In this document: piece by piece, positions 29,781-38,294 of the stretch | Layout of the letters: every line of letters starts with the position of its first letter | How positions within the stretch are numbered: position 1 is the first letter of the stretch | NCBI GenBank assembly: GCA_004173475.1 | Contig: SEBU01000003.1 | Location: 186,001-250,000 of the forward strand | Origin: Gammaproteobacteria bacterium | GTDB taxonomy: Bacteria > Pseudomonadota > Gammaproteobacteria > Pseudomonadales > Cellvibrionaceae | DNA length: 64,000 bases | Reading direction: 5' to 3' | Notes under the pieces: model-generated | Seen by the model: only the letters and a program-made list of their open reading frames with translations | Told to the model about the DNA's origin: nothing | The model's database searches: none | Translations under genes and position numbers: made by a program

Positions 29781-29806
29781 CTAGAGGCTTATAAAAACAA
29801 CTCTAG
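29781..29806 (+). promoter_or_regulatory. hairpin in riboswitch expression platform
   Basis: CTAGAG (29781-29786) pairs with CTCTAG (29801-29806) across a 14-nt loop, between the guanidine-I aptamer and the first gene. No T-run follows, so it is not a standard terminator; it may be part of a translational switch. Confidence 0.4.
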
Positions 29807-29836
29807 TGGAAGTCCAAACAAAAGCCCTGTAATTAC

Positions 29837-29854
29837 AAAACCGCTGGAGGTTTT
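29837..29854 (+). promoter_or_regulatory. SD-sequestering hairpin before the binding-protein gene
   Basis: AAAACC (29837-29842) pairs with GGTTTT (29849-29854). The Shine-Dalgarno GGAGG of the downstream gene lies in the loop and 3' arm, three bases before ATG 29858. The stem would mask the ribosome site, which fits translational control by the riboswitch. Function is inferred. Confidence 0.5.
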
Positions 29855-29857
29855 ACC

Positions 29858-30946
29858 ATGTCATATGTTGCTATTAGAAACTCCTCTTCCCTCGCCAGAC
29901 GTTTTCTTGGCAAAACTTTAGTTGCCCTGACATTTCTATTCACTTCAGCGTTGGCCACTGCAGAACCCTTTAAGGTTTGCTGGTCAATCTATGTTGGTTG
30001 GATGCCGTGGGGTTACGCAACCGAACAAAAAATTATCGATAAGTGGGCAAAAAAATACGGTATTGAAATCAAAGTTACCCAAATAAATGATTACGTTGAA
30101 TCCATCAATCAATACACCGCAGGACAATTTGATGCTTGCTCTATGACCAACATGGATGCACTTACAATTCCTGCCGCCGGTGGCGTAGATAGCACTGCAC
30201 TTATTGTTGGCGATTTTTCTAATGGTAACGACGCCGTAATTTTGAAGGGCGACAATAAAACATTAAAAGACATCAAAGGCCAGAACGTAAATCTCGTTGA
30301 GTTAAGTGTGTCGCATTATCTGTTAGCACGAGCACTGGAAAGTGTAAAACTCAAAGAGGCAGACGTGAAAGTTGTTAATACTTCAGATGCAGACATGGTT
30401 GCCGTTTTCGGAACCAAAAATGTGACTGCCGTAACAACCTGGAATCCATTAGTTGGCGAGATTATGGCACAGCCGCACACGAGTAAAGTGTTCGATTCCG
30501 CACAGATTCCCGGCGAAATTATGGACTTATTGGTCGTAAACACCGCAACACTTAAAAAGAATCCCGCACTAGGTAAAGCATTGGTAGGTGCATGGTACGA
30601 AATTATGAGCACCATGAGTGGAGCTGATGCTAAAGCTACAGCAGCCCGTACCGCAATGGCGAAAGCGTCGAGCACGGATTTGGCTGGATTCGATTCACAA
30701 CTAAAAACAACCAAAATGTTTTACACACCAGCATCAGCTATTGAATTTGCTAAAAGCGATGCGCTGCTAAACACCATGAAAAAAGTGGCAGAGTTTTCTT
30801 TCGAGCACGGTTTACTCGGTGAGAAAGCGCCGGATGCTGCAACCGTAGGTGTTGAAGGCCCCAAAGGAATTTACGGCAATAACAAGAATGTGAAATTGCG
30901 TTTTGACACTACGTATATGCAAATGGCTGCCGACAACAAACTTTAA
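29858..30946 (+). CDS. guanidine/urea-carboxylase-region ABC transporter substrate-binding protein
   Basis: A 362-residue periplasmic binding protein of the nitrate/taurine-like type found beside urea carboxylase genes. Signal peptide (to about ATAEP, residue 38), then FKVCWSIYVGWMPWGYA, QINDYVESINQYTAGQFDACSMTNMD and DFSNGNDAVILKG, all hallmarks of this subfamily. It probably captures guanidine or a related cation for the permease/ATPase encoded next. It is the first gene after the guanidine-I riboswitch. A close paralogue lies at 38295-39377. Confidence 0.92.
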   Translation: MSYVAIRNSSSLARRFLGKTLVALTFLFTSALATAEPFKVCWSIYVGWMPWGYATEQKIIDKWAKKYGIEIKVTQINDYVESINQYTAGQFDACSMTNMDALTIPAAGGVDSTALIVGDFSNGNDAVILKGDNKTLKDIKGQNVNLVELSVSHYLLARALESVKLKEADVKVVNTSDADMVAVFGTKNVTAVTTWNPLVGEIMAQPHTSKVFDSAQIPGEIMDLLVVNTATLKKNPALGKALVGAWYEIMSTMSGADAKATAARTAMAKASSTDLAGFDSQLKTTKMFYTPASAIEFAKSDALLNTMKKVAEFSFEHGLLGEKAPDAATVGVEGPKGIYGNNKNVKLRFDTTYMQMAADNKL

Positions 30947-30955
30947 TTTTCTTCA

Positions 30956-30978
30956 GTGAGAGCGGTATCCGCTCTCAC
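30956..30978 (+). repeat. intercistronic hairpin
   Basis: GTGAGAGCGG-TAT-CCGCTCTCAC is a perfect 10-bp stem with a 3-nt loop between the binding-protein and permease genes, with no T-run after it. Such hairpins commonly protect the upstream mRNA and give an excess of binding protein over membrane components. Confidence 0.7.
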
Positions 30979-31017
30979 AACTTTAATAAAAATACAAATA
31001 CCCTTTCGGGATGTTCT

Positions 31018-31836
31018 ATGAAACGGCTGATAAATTTAACGCCCACGAAGCCCATACGTTGGTTGCTCGGAGTTTTACCTTTTCTTCTCATCGTTCTTGT
31101 GTACATAACCGCATCGGATGCACGTTTGCTTGAGAACTCTACCGATAAATTATTACCAAGCCTTGGCCAAATGGGCGAAACGATTCATAACTATGCTTTG
31201 GAACCTAGCAAGCGCACGGGAGAATATTTATTTTGGGTGGATACCTACAGCAGCTTAAAGCGGCTAATTCTTGGCATGAGCATAGCCGCAATCATGGGAT
31301 TTCTTTTCGGCCTGCTTACAGGTGCAATCCCAACTTTCCATGCACCCATATCACCGCTGGTTACCGTTATTTCACTAATACCCCCCATGGCACTGCTTCC
31401 AATTCTTTTTATTATTTTTGGGTTGGATGAACTAGCGAAAGTCGCGTTAATAGTAATCGGTGTTGCGCCTTGTATAGCCCGTGACATTCAGCGCTGTACA
31501 TTGGAAATTCCTAAAGAACAAATTATTAAAGCGCAAACTCTAGGTGCATCATCCCTTCAGGTTTTATTGCGTGTTTATATTCCGCAACTACTACCGCGTT
31601 TGATTAGTTCAATCCGATTAACATTGGGGTCGGCCTGGCTATTTTTAATCGCTGCTGAAGCAATCGCGTCAACCGATGGTTTGGGTTACCGAATATTTTT
31701 GGTTCGTCGTTACATGTCGATGGATGTCATATTACCTTACGTCATTTGGATAACATTCCTTGCATTTGTGATTGATTGGTTATTGGTAAAAATCAGCCAG
31801 AAATGTTTCGCGTGGCATCATCAAGGAGCGCACTAA
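31018..31836 (+). CDS. ABC transporter permease, guanidine/urea carboxylase region
   Basis: A 272-residue inner-membrane permease with about six hydrophobic helices. The cytoplasmic EAA-type loop appears as KAQTLGASSLQVLLRVYIPQLLPR (split: KAQTLGASS then LPRLIS), which contacts the ATPase. It is related to SsuC/TauC permeases. The stop codon overlaps the start of the ATPase gene (TAATG), showing tight coupling. It would form a homodimeric channel for the binding protein encoded upstream. Confidence 0.92.
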   Translation: MKRLINLTPTKPIRWLLGVLPFLLIVLVYITASDARLLENSTDKLLPSLGQMGETIHNYALEPSKRTGEYLFWVDTYSSLKRLILGMSIAAIMGFLFGLLTGAIPTFHAPISPLVTVISLIPPMALLPILFIIFGLDELAKVALIVIGVAPCIARDIQRCTLEIPKEQIIKAQTLGASSLQVLLRVYIPQLLPRLISSIRLTLGSAWLFLIAAEAIASTDGLGYRIFLVRRYMSMDVILPYVIWITFLAFVIDWLLVKISQKCFAWHHQGAH

Positions 31837-32639
31837 TGACAGCTATGACGCAGGCACAACCTTTGATTAAAGCGAAAAATCTGTGGAAAAAATACGGTTC
31901 CAATGTTGTATTGGAGCGTTTGAACATCAACGTTAATGCCGGGGAATTTATTACCATGGTAGGTACTTCCGGTTGTGGAAAAAGTACCTTTTTAAAAATG
32001 TTATTGGGGATGGAGGCAGTAACCTCCGGCGAGTTACTTTTGGATGGCAAACCTATTCCCAACGAACCGGACCAATCTCGAGGAATAGTATTTCAGCAGT
32101 ACTCGGTATTCCCTCATTTAAGCGTTTTGGAAAACGTTATTATCGCGCGAGAATTTGAACACTCTCCACTGCTTGGAAAATTATTTGGCACTAAGAAAAA
32201 AGCTGTGATTGAAGAAGCAAAGACGCTCTTACATTCAGTGGGGCTAACACCTGCTATCAACAAATATCCGCATGAATTATCAGGCGGTATGAAACAACGT
32301 TTAGCGATAGCCCAGGCACTTATTCGTCAACCACGTATCCTCTTGTTAGACGAACCTTTCGGCGCTCTCGACCCCGGAATTCGTGCCGACATGCATCAAC
32401 TTATTCTAAAGTTATGGAAGGAACATGAGTTAACCGTTTTTATGGTAACCCACGATTTAAGTGAAGGATTTTATTTGGGTACTCGCTTATGGGTATTCGA
32501 CAAAATACGTCGCGACCCACATTCTCCGGAAGCCTACGGCGCAAGCATTACCTATGACTTACCTGTCACACGCAAAACAACTGAAGCACATGAAATGCAA
32601 GTGCTCGAAGAAATAAAAGCAGCAGAGATCGCATTATGA
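31836..32639 (+). CDS. ABC transporter ATP-binding protein, guanidine/urea carboxylase region
   Basis: A 267-residue cytoplasmic ATPase. Walker A GTSGCGKST, Q-loop FQQYSVFPHL, signature LSGGMKQRLAIAQAL, Walker B ILLLDEPFGALD and switch H in VTHDLSEGF are all intact. ATG 31836 is chosen because AAGGAG precedes it by seven bases and it overlaps the permease stop; the frame extends further upstream inside the permease gene without support. Its end overlaps the next start by four bases (ATGA). It energises guanidine uptake, by context. Confidence 0.93.
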   Translation: MTAMTQAQPLIKAKNLWKKYGSNVVLERLNINVNAGEFITMVGTSGCGKSTFLKMLLGMEAVTSGELLLDGKPIPNEPDQSRGIVFQQYSVFPHLSVLENVIIAREFEHSPLLGKLFGTKKKAVIEEAKTLLHSVGLTPAINKYPHELSGGMKQRLAIAQALIRQPRILLLDEPFGALDPGIRADMHQLILKLWKEHELTVFMVTHDLSEGFYLGTRLWVFDKIRRDPHSPEAYGASITYDLPVTRKTTEAHEMQVLEEIKAAEIAL

Positions 32640-33370
32640 GTAAGGTTTTCTACAGCACAACCATCCCCGGCAATGGTCATTGGTCGCTGGAATTAAGACG
32701 CGGTACCTTCATGAAAATTACTGACATCGAAGGCGCTGCAAATGTCGGAATGCTGTTTTATAACCCACGTAATTTATTCGAAAGGTACAACGCGCCAGAC
32801 ACATTGAAATGCCAACATACGTTTAAATTGCAGCGGGGAAATTGTTTATATTCGGATATGGGGAGAATTTTTGCGTCAATAATTGAGGATTATTCTGCAA
32901 ATGGTGAGGGCAATTGGCATGACACTATTTGTGGGAATAGTAATGCCGAACAAATTGAAAAAAATTTTGGCAAACGCGACTACCAAACAGATCGCAATCA
33001 ATGGTTTCAAAATGGAACAGATGCTTTTTTAGTAGAGCTTGCTAAATATGGTCTGGGCCGTGCGGACATGGCCTCAAATATTAATTGGTTCAGCAAAATA
33101 ACTGCCGGCAATAGCGGAAATATAAAACTCGACACTAAAAATCAGGTTGCGGGCAATTCTGTGACCTTGCGCTTCGAAATGGACACATTGGTTGTCTTGC
33201 ATGCCTGCCCTCATCCGTTGACTGCAACAGAGGCCTATCCATTTAAACCAGTGAAAATTGAATTGGGTGAAGCTGACGTCGTTGGCGAAGATGATTTTTG
33301 TAAAAACTTCCGTCCGGAAAATCAGCGCGGGTTCCAAAATAATGCACTTTATTATCTTGCAGCCAAGTGA
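32636..33370 (+). CDS. carboxyguanidine deiminase subunit (urea carboxylase-associated protein 1, DUF1989)
   Basis: A 244-residue DUF1989 protein of the UAAP1 type. Features: [26 protein letters not shown] (split here as [22 protein letters not shown]), WHDTICGNS and LHACPHPL, where the His/Cys residues are probable metal ligands. UAAP1 and UAAP2 together have been shown in other bacteria to be a carboxyguanidine deiminase (CgdAB), turning carboxyguanidine into allophanate and ammonia. It overlaps the ATPase gene by 4 nt and is followed 10 bp later by UAAP2. Confidence 0.9.
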   Translation: MSKVFYSTTIPGNGHWSLELRRGTFMKITDIEGAANVGMLFYNPRNLFERYNAPDTLKCQHTFKLQRGNCLYSDMGRIFASIIEDYSANGEGNWHDTICGNSNAEQIEKNFGKRDYQTDRNQWFQNGTDAFLVELAKYGLGRADMASNINWFSKITAGNSGNIKLDTKNQVAGNSVTLRFEMDTLVVLHACPHPLTATEAYPFKPVKIELGEADVVGEDDFCKNFRPENQRGFQNNALYYLAAK

Positions 33371-33380
33371 AGGTGAAAGA

Positions 33381-34022
33381 ATGTCTCTAATTGAAAGCAG
33401 ATTACAACCTGAAAATTCAAATGCTCGGCACCATGTTGCAGCAGGCGATTATTTTTTGGGTGAAATTAAACAAGGTCAAACTTTTCGTATAGTGGACTTG
33501 GAAGGTAACCAAGCAGCAGACGTTTTATTTTACAACGCAAAAGATCCCAGCGAACGCTACAGCGCTATGGACACCATCCGTACTCAAGGAAATTTATATT
33601 TAACGGCAGGTACAAAATTGATATCCAACGCAAATCGCGAATTATTGGAGATAGTAGCTGATACTTGCGGTCGCCACGATACCTTAGGCGGCGCTTGTGC
33701 TACGGAAAGCAATACTGTTCGCTACAGTCTGGAAAAGCGCTGCATGCACGCATGCAGGGACAGCTGGATGCTGGCCATTGCAGAAAATCCTGAATACAAA
33801 ATTAGTAAACGCGACATAACACATAACATTAATTTTTTTATGAATGTACCAGTAACCAGCGATGGCGGTCTAACGTTTGAAGATGGAATTTCTGCACCGG
33901 GAAAATATGTCGAACTAAAGGCAAAAATGGATATAGTCATGCTGATTTCCAATTGCCCGCAATTGAACAATCCGTGCAATGGCTATAACCCGACACCGAT
34001 TGAAGTATTGGTGTGGAATTAA
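33381..34022 (+). CDS. carboxyguanidine deiminase subunit (urea carboxylase-associated protein 2, DUF1989)
   Basis: A 213-residue DUF1989 protein of the UAAP2 type. It contains [38 protein letters not shown] and [18 protein letters not shown], with Cys/His residues that probably bind a metal. ATG 33381 is chosen because AAGGTG lies seven bases upstream; the frame runs back into the UAAP1 gene. It is paralogous to the preceding subunit and would form the deiminase with it. About 106 bp, holding a guanidine-II riboswitch, separate it from the carboxylase gene. Confidence 0.9.
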   Translation: MSLIESRLQPENSNARHHVAAGDYFLGEIKQGQTFRIVDLEGNQAADVLFYNAKDPSERYSAMDTIRTQGNLYLTAGTKLISNANRELLEIVADTCGRHDTLGGACATESNTVRYSLEKRCMHACRDSWMLAIAENPEYKISKRDITHNINFFMNVPVTSDGGLTFEDGISAPGKYVELKAKMDIVMLISNCPQLNNPCNGYNPTPIEVLVWN

Positions 34023-34074
34023 AAATTCAAATCCTGTGGCTCTCAAGCAGCAAATAGATCTATAAAAATAACTT

Positions 34075-34123
34075 CAGTGGACGACCACTGTCGTACCTAT
34101 ACTCACGGGACGACCCGTTGGAG
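34075..34123 (+). ncRNA. guanidine-II (mini-ykkC) riboswitch
   Basis: Two hairpins with the diagnostic ACGR loop: CAGTGG-ACGA-CCACTG (34075-34090) and CGGG-ACGA-CCCG (34106-34117), joined by a 15-nt linker and followed at once by the ribosome site TTGGAG and ATG 34129. This is the complete mini-ykkC consensus. In this class guanidinium binds each loop, the two loops kiss, and translation is released. TCGT at 34091-34094 can pair with either ACGA loop and may form the ligand-free state. Confidence 0.93.
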
Positions 34124-34128
34124 TAAAT

Positions 34129-37100
34129 ATGTTTACCAAAGTATTAATTGCAAACCGCGGTGCAATTGCTACTCGCATCATTCGCACGCTAAAAAAATTA
34201 AATATCCGGTCAGTCGCCGTTTATGCTGAATCTGACGCTGACAGTTTGCATGTTCGCATTGCTGATGAATCTTTTTGCCTCGGTGACGGCGCAGCAGCAC
34301 AAACCTATTTAGATCGAAAAAAAATTATTGCTATCGCAAAAGCGTGTGGAGCAGAAGCGATTCATCCTGGCTACGGTTTTCTCAGTGAAAACTCATCTTT
34401 CGTTGCAGAATGCGAGGCCGCTGGCGTAGTCTTCATTGGCCCCACCGCTGAGCAAATGATCACCTTTGGTTTGAAACACAAAGCGCGAGAACTGGCGCAA
34501 AATGCTGGCGTTCCACTTTGTCCCGGTACTGATTTATTAACAGGCCTCGAAGAGGCAAAACTTGCTGCCGAAAGAATTGGATACCCGGTGATGCTGAAAA
34601 GCACGGCGGGCGGCGGAGGTATAGGTATGCAACTTTGCAATACTGAAGCCGACCTCAATGGCGCATTCGATAGCGTAAAACGTTTGGGGAAAAATAATTT
34701 TGCTGATGACGGCGTATTTCTGGAAAAATTTATCGCCGCAGCCCGACACATTGAGGTTCAAATATTTGGTGACGGTAAAGGCGTCGCTGTTGCGATTGGT
34801 GAGCGTGACTGCTCCAGCCAACGTCGTAATCAAAAAGTTGTTGAAGAATGCCCCGCTCCTCATCTGCCTGAAGCCCAGCGTCATGCAATGCAACGCACAG
34901 CTGAGCAACTTTTAAGTTCCGTTAGCTATAGAAACGCAGGTACCGTTGAATTTATTTATGATTCCAAAGATGATCAATTTTATTTTCTTGAGGTAAATAC
35001 ACGTCTACAAGTTGAGCATGGTGTCACAGAAGAAGTTTACGGTGTGGATCTTGTCGAATGGATGCTGCTTCAAGCTGCAAATGAACTCGGTGATTTAAAA
35101 TCACGTCGTTCAGTATTGCATGCAAAAGGTCATGCGGTTCAGGTTCGGGTTTATGCCGAAGATCCCGCGCGGGATTTTCAACCCGGTGCAGGTTTATTAA
35201 GCAAGGTTAAGTTTCCCGAAACTAACAAAGATTTACGCATAGATTCCTGGATAGAGAGCGGCCTCGAAGTCCCAGCTTACTTTGATCCTATGCTTGCCAA
35301 AATTATTGTGCACGGTGAAGATCGTGACGATGCTTTACAAAAGCTCTCAAATGCATTGGCTGGTACAGAAATTTACGGTATTGAAACAAACCTCAGTTAC
35401 TTAAGAACATTGCTAAAAGATGAAACGCTTTTGCAAGGCAAAATGACAACGCGGTACCTGAATTATTTTGGCTTTAAACCCGCACGCATTGATGTGTTGC
35501 AAGGTGGGACGCAAACCACCATTCAGGATTATCCGGCACGGACCGGTTATTGGCATATTGGCGTTCCGCCATCCGGCCCATTCGACAACTATTCGTTTCG
35601 GCTTGGTAATCGCTTGTTAAATAATGATATCAAAGCTGCTGGGTTGGAAATTACACTACAAGGGCCCATTTTAAAATTCAGCGGCGATACGAAGATTGTT
35701 TTAACCGGCGCAGAGATTGATGCGAAGCTCGATGGAAAAGTAATTTCTATTAACGAAATTATCAATATAAAGTCTGGTCAACAATTGCAGCTGGGCAGAA
35801 TTAATGAACGCGGAGCACGTAGTTATTTATGTGTTGCCGGCGGCATCCAATGCCCTGACTACCTTGGCGCAAAATCAACATTTACTCTCGGTCAATTCGG
35901 CGGTCACAACGGTCGCGCATTACGTGCCGGCGACGTACTTGCGCTTGATGTGGATCACTGCAATCCAACCATCGAAAAAAATAATTTACCGTCAGCATTA
36001 ATACCAAATATTTCCAATCATTGGAATTTGCGAGTCATATACGGTCCCCACGGCGCACCAGATTTTTTTACGCTAGATGACATTGAAGTTTTTTTCAAAA
36101 CCGATTGGGAAGTTCATTACAATTCCAGCCGCACCGGTGTTCGTTTGATTGGACCCAAACCTACTTGGGCGCGCACTTCGGGTGGCGAAGCTGGTATGCA
36201 CCCTTCCAATATCCACGATAATGCTTACGCGTTCGGTACTGTGGATTTTACGGGCGATATGCCTGTTATATTGGGGCCAGACGGCCCATCGCTAGGCGGT
36301 TTCGTTTGCCCTGCGACAGTCATCAGTGCAGATTTATGGATGCTTGGCCAATTGCGCGCCGGTGATAAAATTCGCTTCTTGCCGGTGAGTATTGATGCTG
36401 CGGTCGCCATTGAAAAAAATCAAAACCAAAATTTAAGTTTGTTAACCGCAAATGAATCTTCCTGGGCAACTTCAGAAATTTACACACCCATTGTTGCTCA
36501 ATTGCCTAAAGATATTTACGGCGAGGAAATAGTATATCGCGCCGCCGGTGATCACTTTTTATTGGTTGAGTATGGTGCGCTGGAACTCGATATCAAATTA
36601 CGCTTCCGCGCGCATGCCTTGATGCAGTGGTTACAAAAAAATCCAGTGAGGGGCATTTACGAATTAACCCCTGGTATTCGTTCGCTACAAATACATTACA
36701 ACAGCCAAGAGATATCTTTAAGCGAATTAATTGCACACTTGCATCACGGTGAAACACAATTAATCACACAACTCGCGCAACTCAGTGTTCCGTCACGAAT
36801 TGTCTACCTCCCATTGAGTTGGGACGATGAAGCCTGTCAGCAGGCGATTCAAAAATATATTCAATCGGTGCGTGACAATGCGCCTTGGTGCCCCAGCAAT
36901 CTGGAATTCATTCGCCGTATAAATGGTTTGAATTCAATTCAGGATGTAAAAGATATTTTATTCAGAGCGTCTTATTTAGTGATGGGCTTGGGCGACGTAT
37001 ATTTGGGCGCTCCGGTAGCAACGCCCGTTGATCCTCGCCATCGGTTGGTTACCACCAAATACAATCCCGCACGAACATGGACTGCCGAAAATTCAGTGGG

Positions 37101-37731
37101 TATTGGTGGCTCCTATTTATGTGTTTACGGCATGGAAGGTCCTGGCGGATACCAATTCGTTGGGCGAACCTTACAAATGTGGAATCGGTACCGCCAAACG
37201 ACCGAATTCAAACAACCCTGGCTGTTGAACTTCTTTGACCAGATTCGATTTTACGAAGTCTCAAGCGAAGAATTAACGCAAATACGCCGTGATTTCCCAC
37301 TTGGGCGCTACCCTCTAAAAATCGAAGAAAGCCAATTTAGCTTACATGAATATGAAAAATTTATTGCTGATAACGCCGAATCCATCACGCAGTTTTCCAA
37401 CTTACGCGAAAAAGCATTTGATGAAGAGTTAGCTCGCTGGCATGCAAACGGTCAGTTCAATTATGAGCAAAAGGAAGTTATTGAAGAAACAAGTGAAATA
37501 AACATTCCAGATGGCGCTATTCGGGTGGATAGTTCTGTATCGGGAAGCGTGTGGCAATCGTTGGTAAAAGTAGGACAGGTTGTCAAAGCTGGAGATGTAT
37601 TACTCGTGCTGGAATCCATGAAAATGGAAATAAATATCTCGGCACCCTGCGCAGGAAAAATAACCCAGATATTAAAAACAGAAGGCTCGCGCGTTCAGGC
37701 CGGACAAACACTGGTGGTAATTGAAGAGTAA
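34129..37731 (+). CDS. biotin-dependent guanidine (urea) carboxylase
   Basis: A 1200-residue cytoplasmic enzyme. Biotin carboxylase domain about 1-450 (MFTKVLIANRGAIATRIIRTL, ATP-grasp KSTAGGGGIGMQ, EKFIAAARHIEVQIFGDG, EVNTRLQVEHGVTEEVYGVD); carboxyltransferase domain about 460-1070 of the KipI/KipA (allophanate hydrolase-like) type (TTIQDYPARTGYWHIGVPPSGPFD, split); C-terminal BCCP with LESMKME, biotinyl lysine near K1165. Annotated families call it urea carboxylase, but with guanidine riboswitches and UAAP1/2 the preferred substrate is probably guanidine. Product carboxyguanidine goes to the DUF1989 deiminase. Translation is controlled by the guanidine-II element. Confidence 0.93.
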   Translation: MFTKVLIANRGAIATRIIRTLKKLNIRSVAVYAESDADSLHVRIADESFCLGDGAAAQTYLDRKKIIAIAKACGAEAIHPGYGFLSENSSFVAECEAAGVVFIGPTAEQMITFGLKHKARELAQNAGVPLCPGTDLLTGLEEAKLAAERIGYPVMLKSTAGGGGIGMQLCNTEADLNGAFDSVKRLGKNNFADDGVFLEKFIAAARHIEVQIFGDGKGVAVAIGERDCSSQRRNQKVVEECPAPHLPEAQRHAMQRTAEQLLSSVSYRNAGTVEFIYDSKDDQFYFLEVNTRLQVEHGVTEEVYGVDLVEWMLLQAANELGDLKSRRSVLHAKGHAVQVRVYAEDPARDFQPGAGLLSKVKFPETNKDLRIDSWIESGLEVPAYFDPMLAKIIVHGEDRDDALQKLSNALAGTEIYGIETNLSYLRTLLKDETLLQGKMTTRYLNYFGFKPARIDVLQGGTQTTIQDYPARTGYWHIGVPPSGPFDNYSFRLGNRLLNNDIKAAGLEITLQGPILKFSGDTKIVLTGAEIDAKLDGKVISINEIINIKSGQQLQLGRINERGARSYLCVAGGIQCPDYLGAKSTFTLGQFGGHNGRALRAGDVLALDVDHCNPTIEKNNLPSALIPNISNHWNLRVIYGPHGAPDFFTLDDIEVFFKTDWEVHYNSSRTGVRLIGPKPTWARTSGGEAGMHPSNIHDNAYAFGTVDFTGDMPVILGPDGPSLGGFVCPATVISADLWMLGQLRAGDKIRFLPVSIDAAVAIEKNQNQNLSLLTANESSWATSEIYTPIVAQLPKDIYGEEIVYRAAGDHFLLVEYGALELDIKLRFRAHALMQWLQKNPVRGIYELTPGIRSLQIHYNSQEISLSELIAHLHHGETQLITQLAQLSVPSRIVYLPLSWDDEACQQAIQKYIQSVRDNAPWCPSNLEFIRRINGLNSIQDVKDILFRASYLVMGLGDVYLGAPVATPVDPRHRLVTTKYNPARTWTAENSVGIGGSYLCVYGMEGPGGYQFVGRTLQMWNRYRQTTEFKQPWLLNFFDQIRFYEVSSEELTQIRRDFPLGRYPLKIEESQFSLHEYEKFIADNAESITQFSNLREKAFDEELARWHANGQFNYEQKEVIEETSEINIPDGAIRVDSSVSGSVWQSLVKVGQVVKAGDVLLVLESMKMEINISAPCAGKITQILKTEGSRVQAGQTLVVIEE

Positions 37732-38294
37732 TATTAAGGTTTAAATTCAAGTACTAATTATATTACATTAAAAATTAAAATGGCTGGTGAAAGCCATCCA
37801 TTGATTTGTTGGAAAAGTTAATTTACTCATCAGGACTATTTTATTTTGGTTGACTTAAGCGTCAAATTTTATGAAAAGATTCCTTTTTAAGAATTAAATT
37901 TAGAATTTCGTTGCACTTTTTATATTCAAGTTGCTTTGAATAGCGACGCATTGCTAGAGTGCTGCGTCCGAGCAAGGCCTAGAATTAATTTCCTGTGAAG
38001 GGCTGTAAATAATGTAAAAGGCGATATTCAAATGTTCAAAGACCTTTAACGTTTAGCACTTAACAGAATGGCGCTACGGCAGCTATCGGTATACCAAAAC
38101 CTAAAAGCAATGCATTTCATTACTTCATCATTTTTGAGCTGACTAAGTTAATGATCCAGGACTTCATTGGATAAAAGGAATTGTAAAGGGAAGTGGTCAG
38201 GAGGATAAAGATAGGAGGCATTAAAACCAGGAGACATAAAACAAAACTAACCAGGTTCTATTAAGTATCTTTTTTGAGGTCTAACGAGTTCACT
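37732..38294. other. 563-bp non-coding leader of the second binding-protein gene
   Basis: AT-rich region after the carboxylase gene. ATGGCT-GGTGAA-AGCCAT (37780-37797) is a weak hairpin without a T-run. GACGCA (37945-37950) pairs with TGCGTC (37963-37968). Three purine-rich AGGAG/AGGAGG-like stretches (38199-38232) lie upstream without start codons at suitable distance. A GTCCGAG match to ykkC is present but the rest of that motif is absent, so I do not call a riboswitch. Confidence 0.4.

Noticed and set aside
37944-37980. GCTAG...GTCCGAG stretch resembling part of a ykkC aptamer upstream of the second binding protein.
   Set aside because: Only two short blocks match, they are 13 nt apart instead of about 50, and the GGGATAAAAGCCCGGGAGA core is absent.
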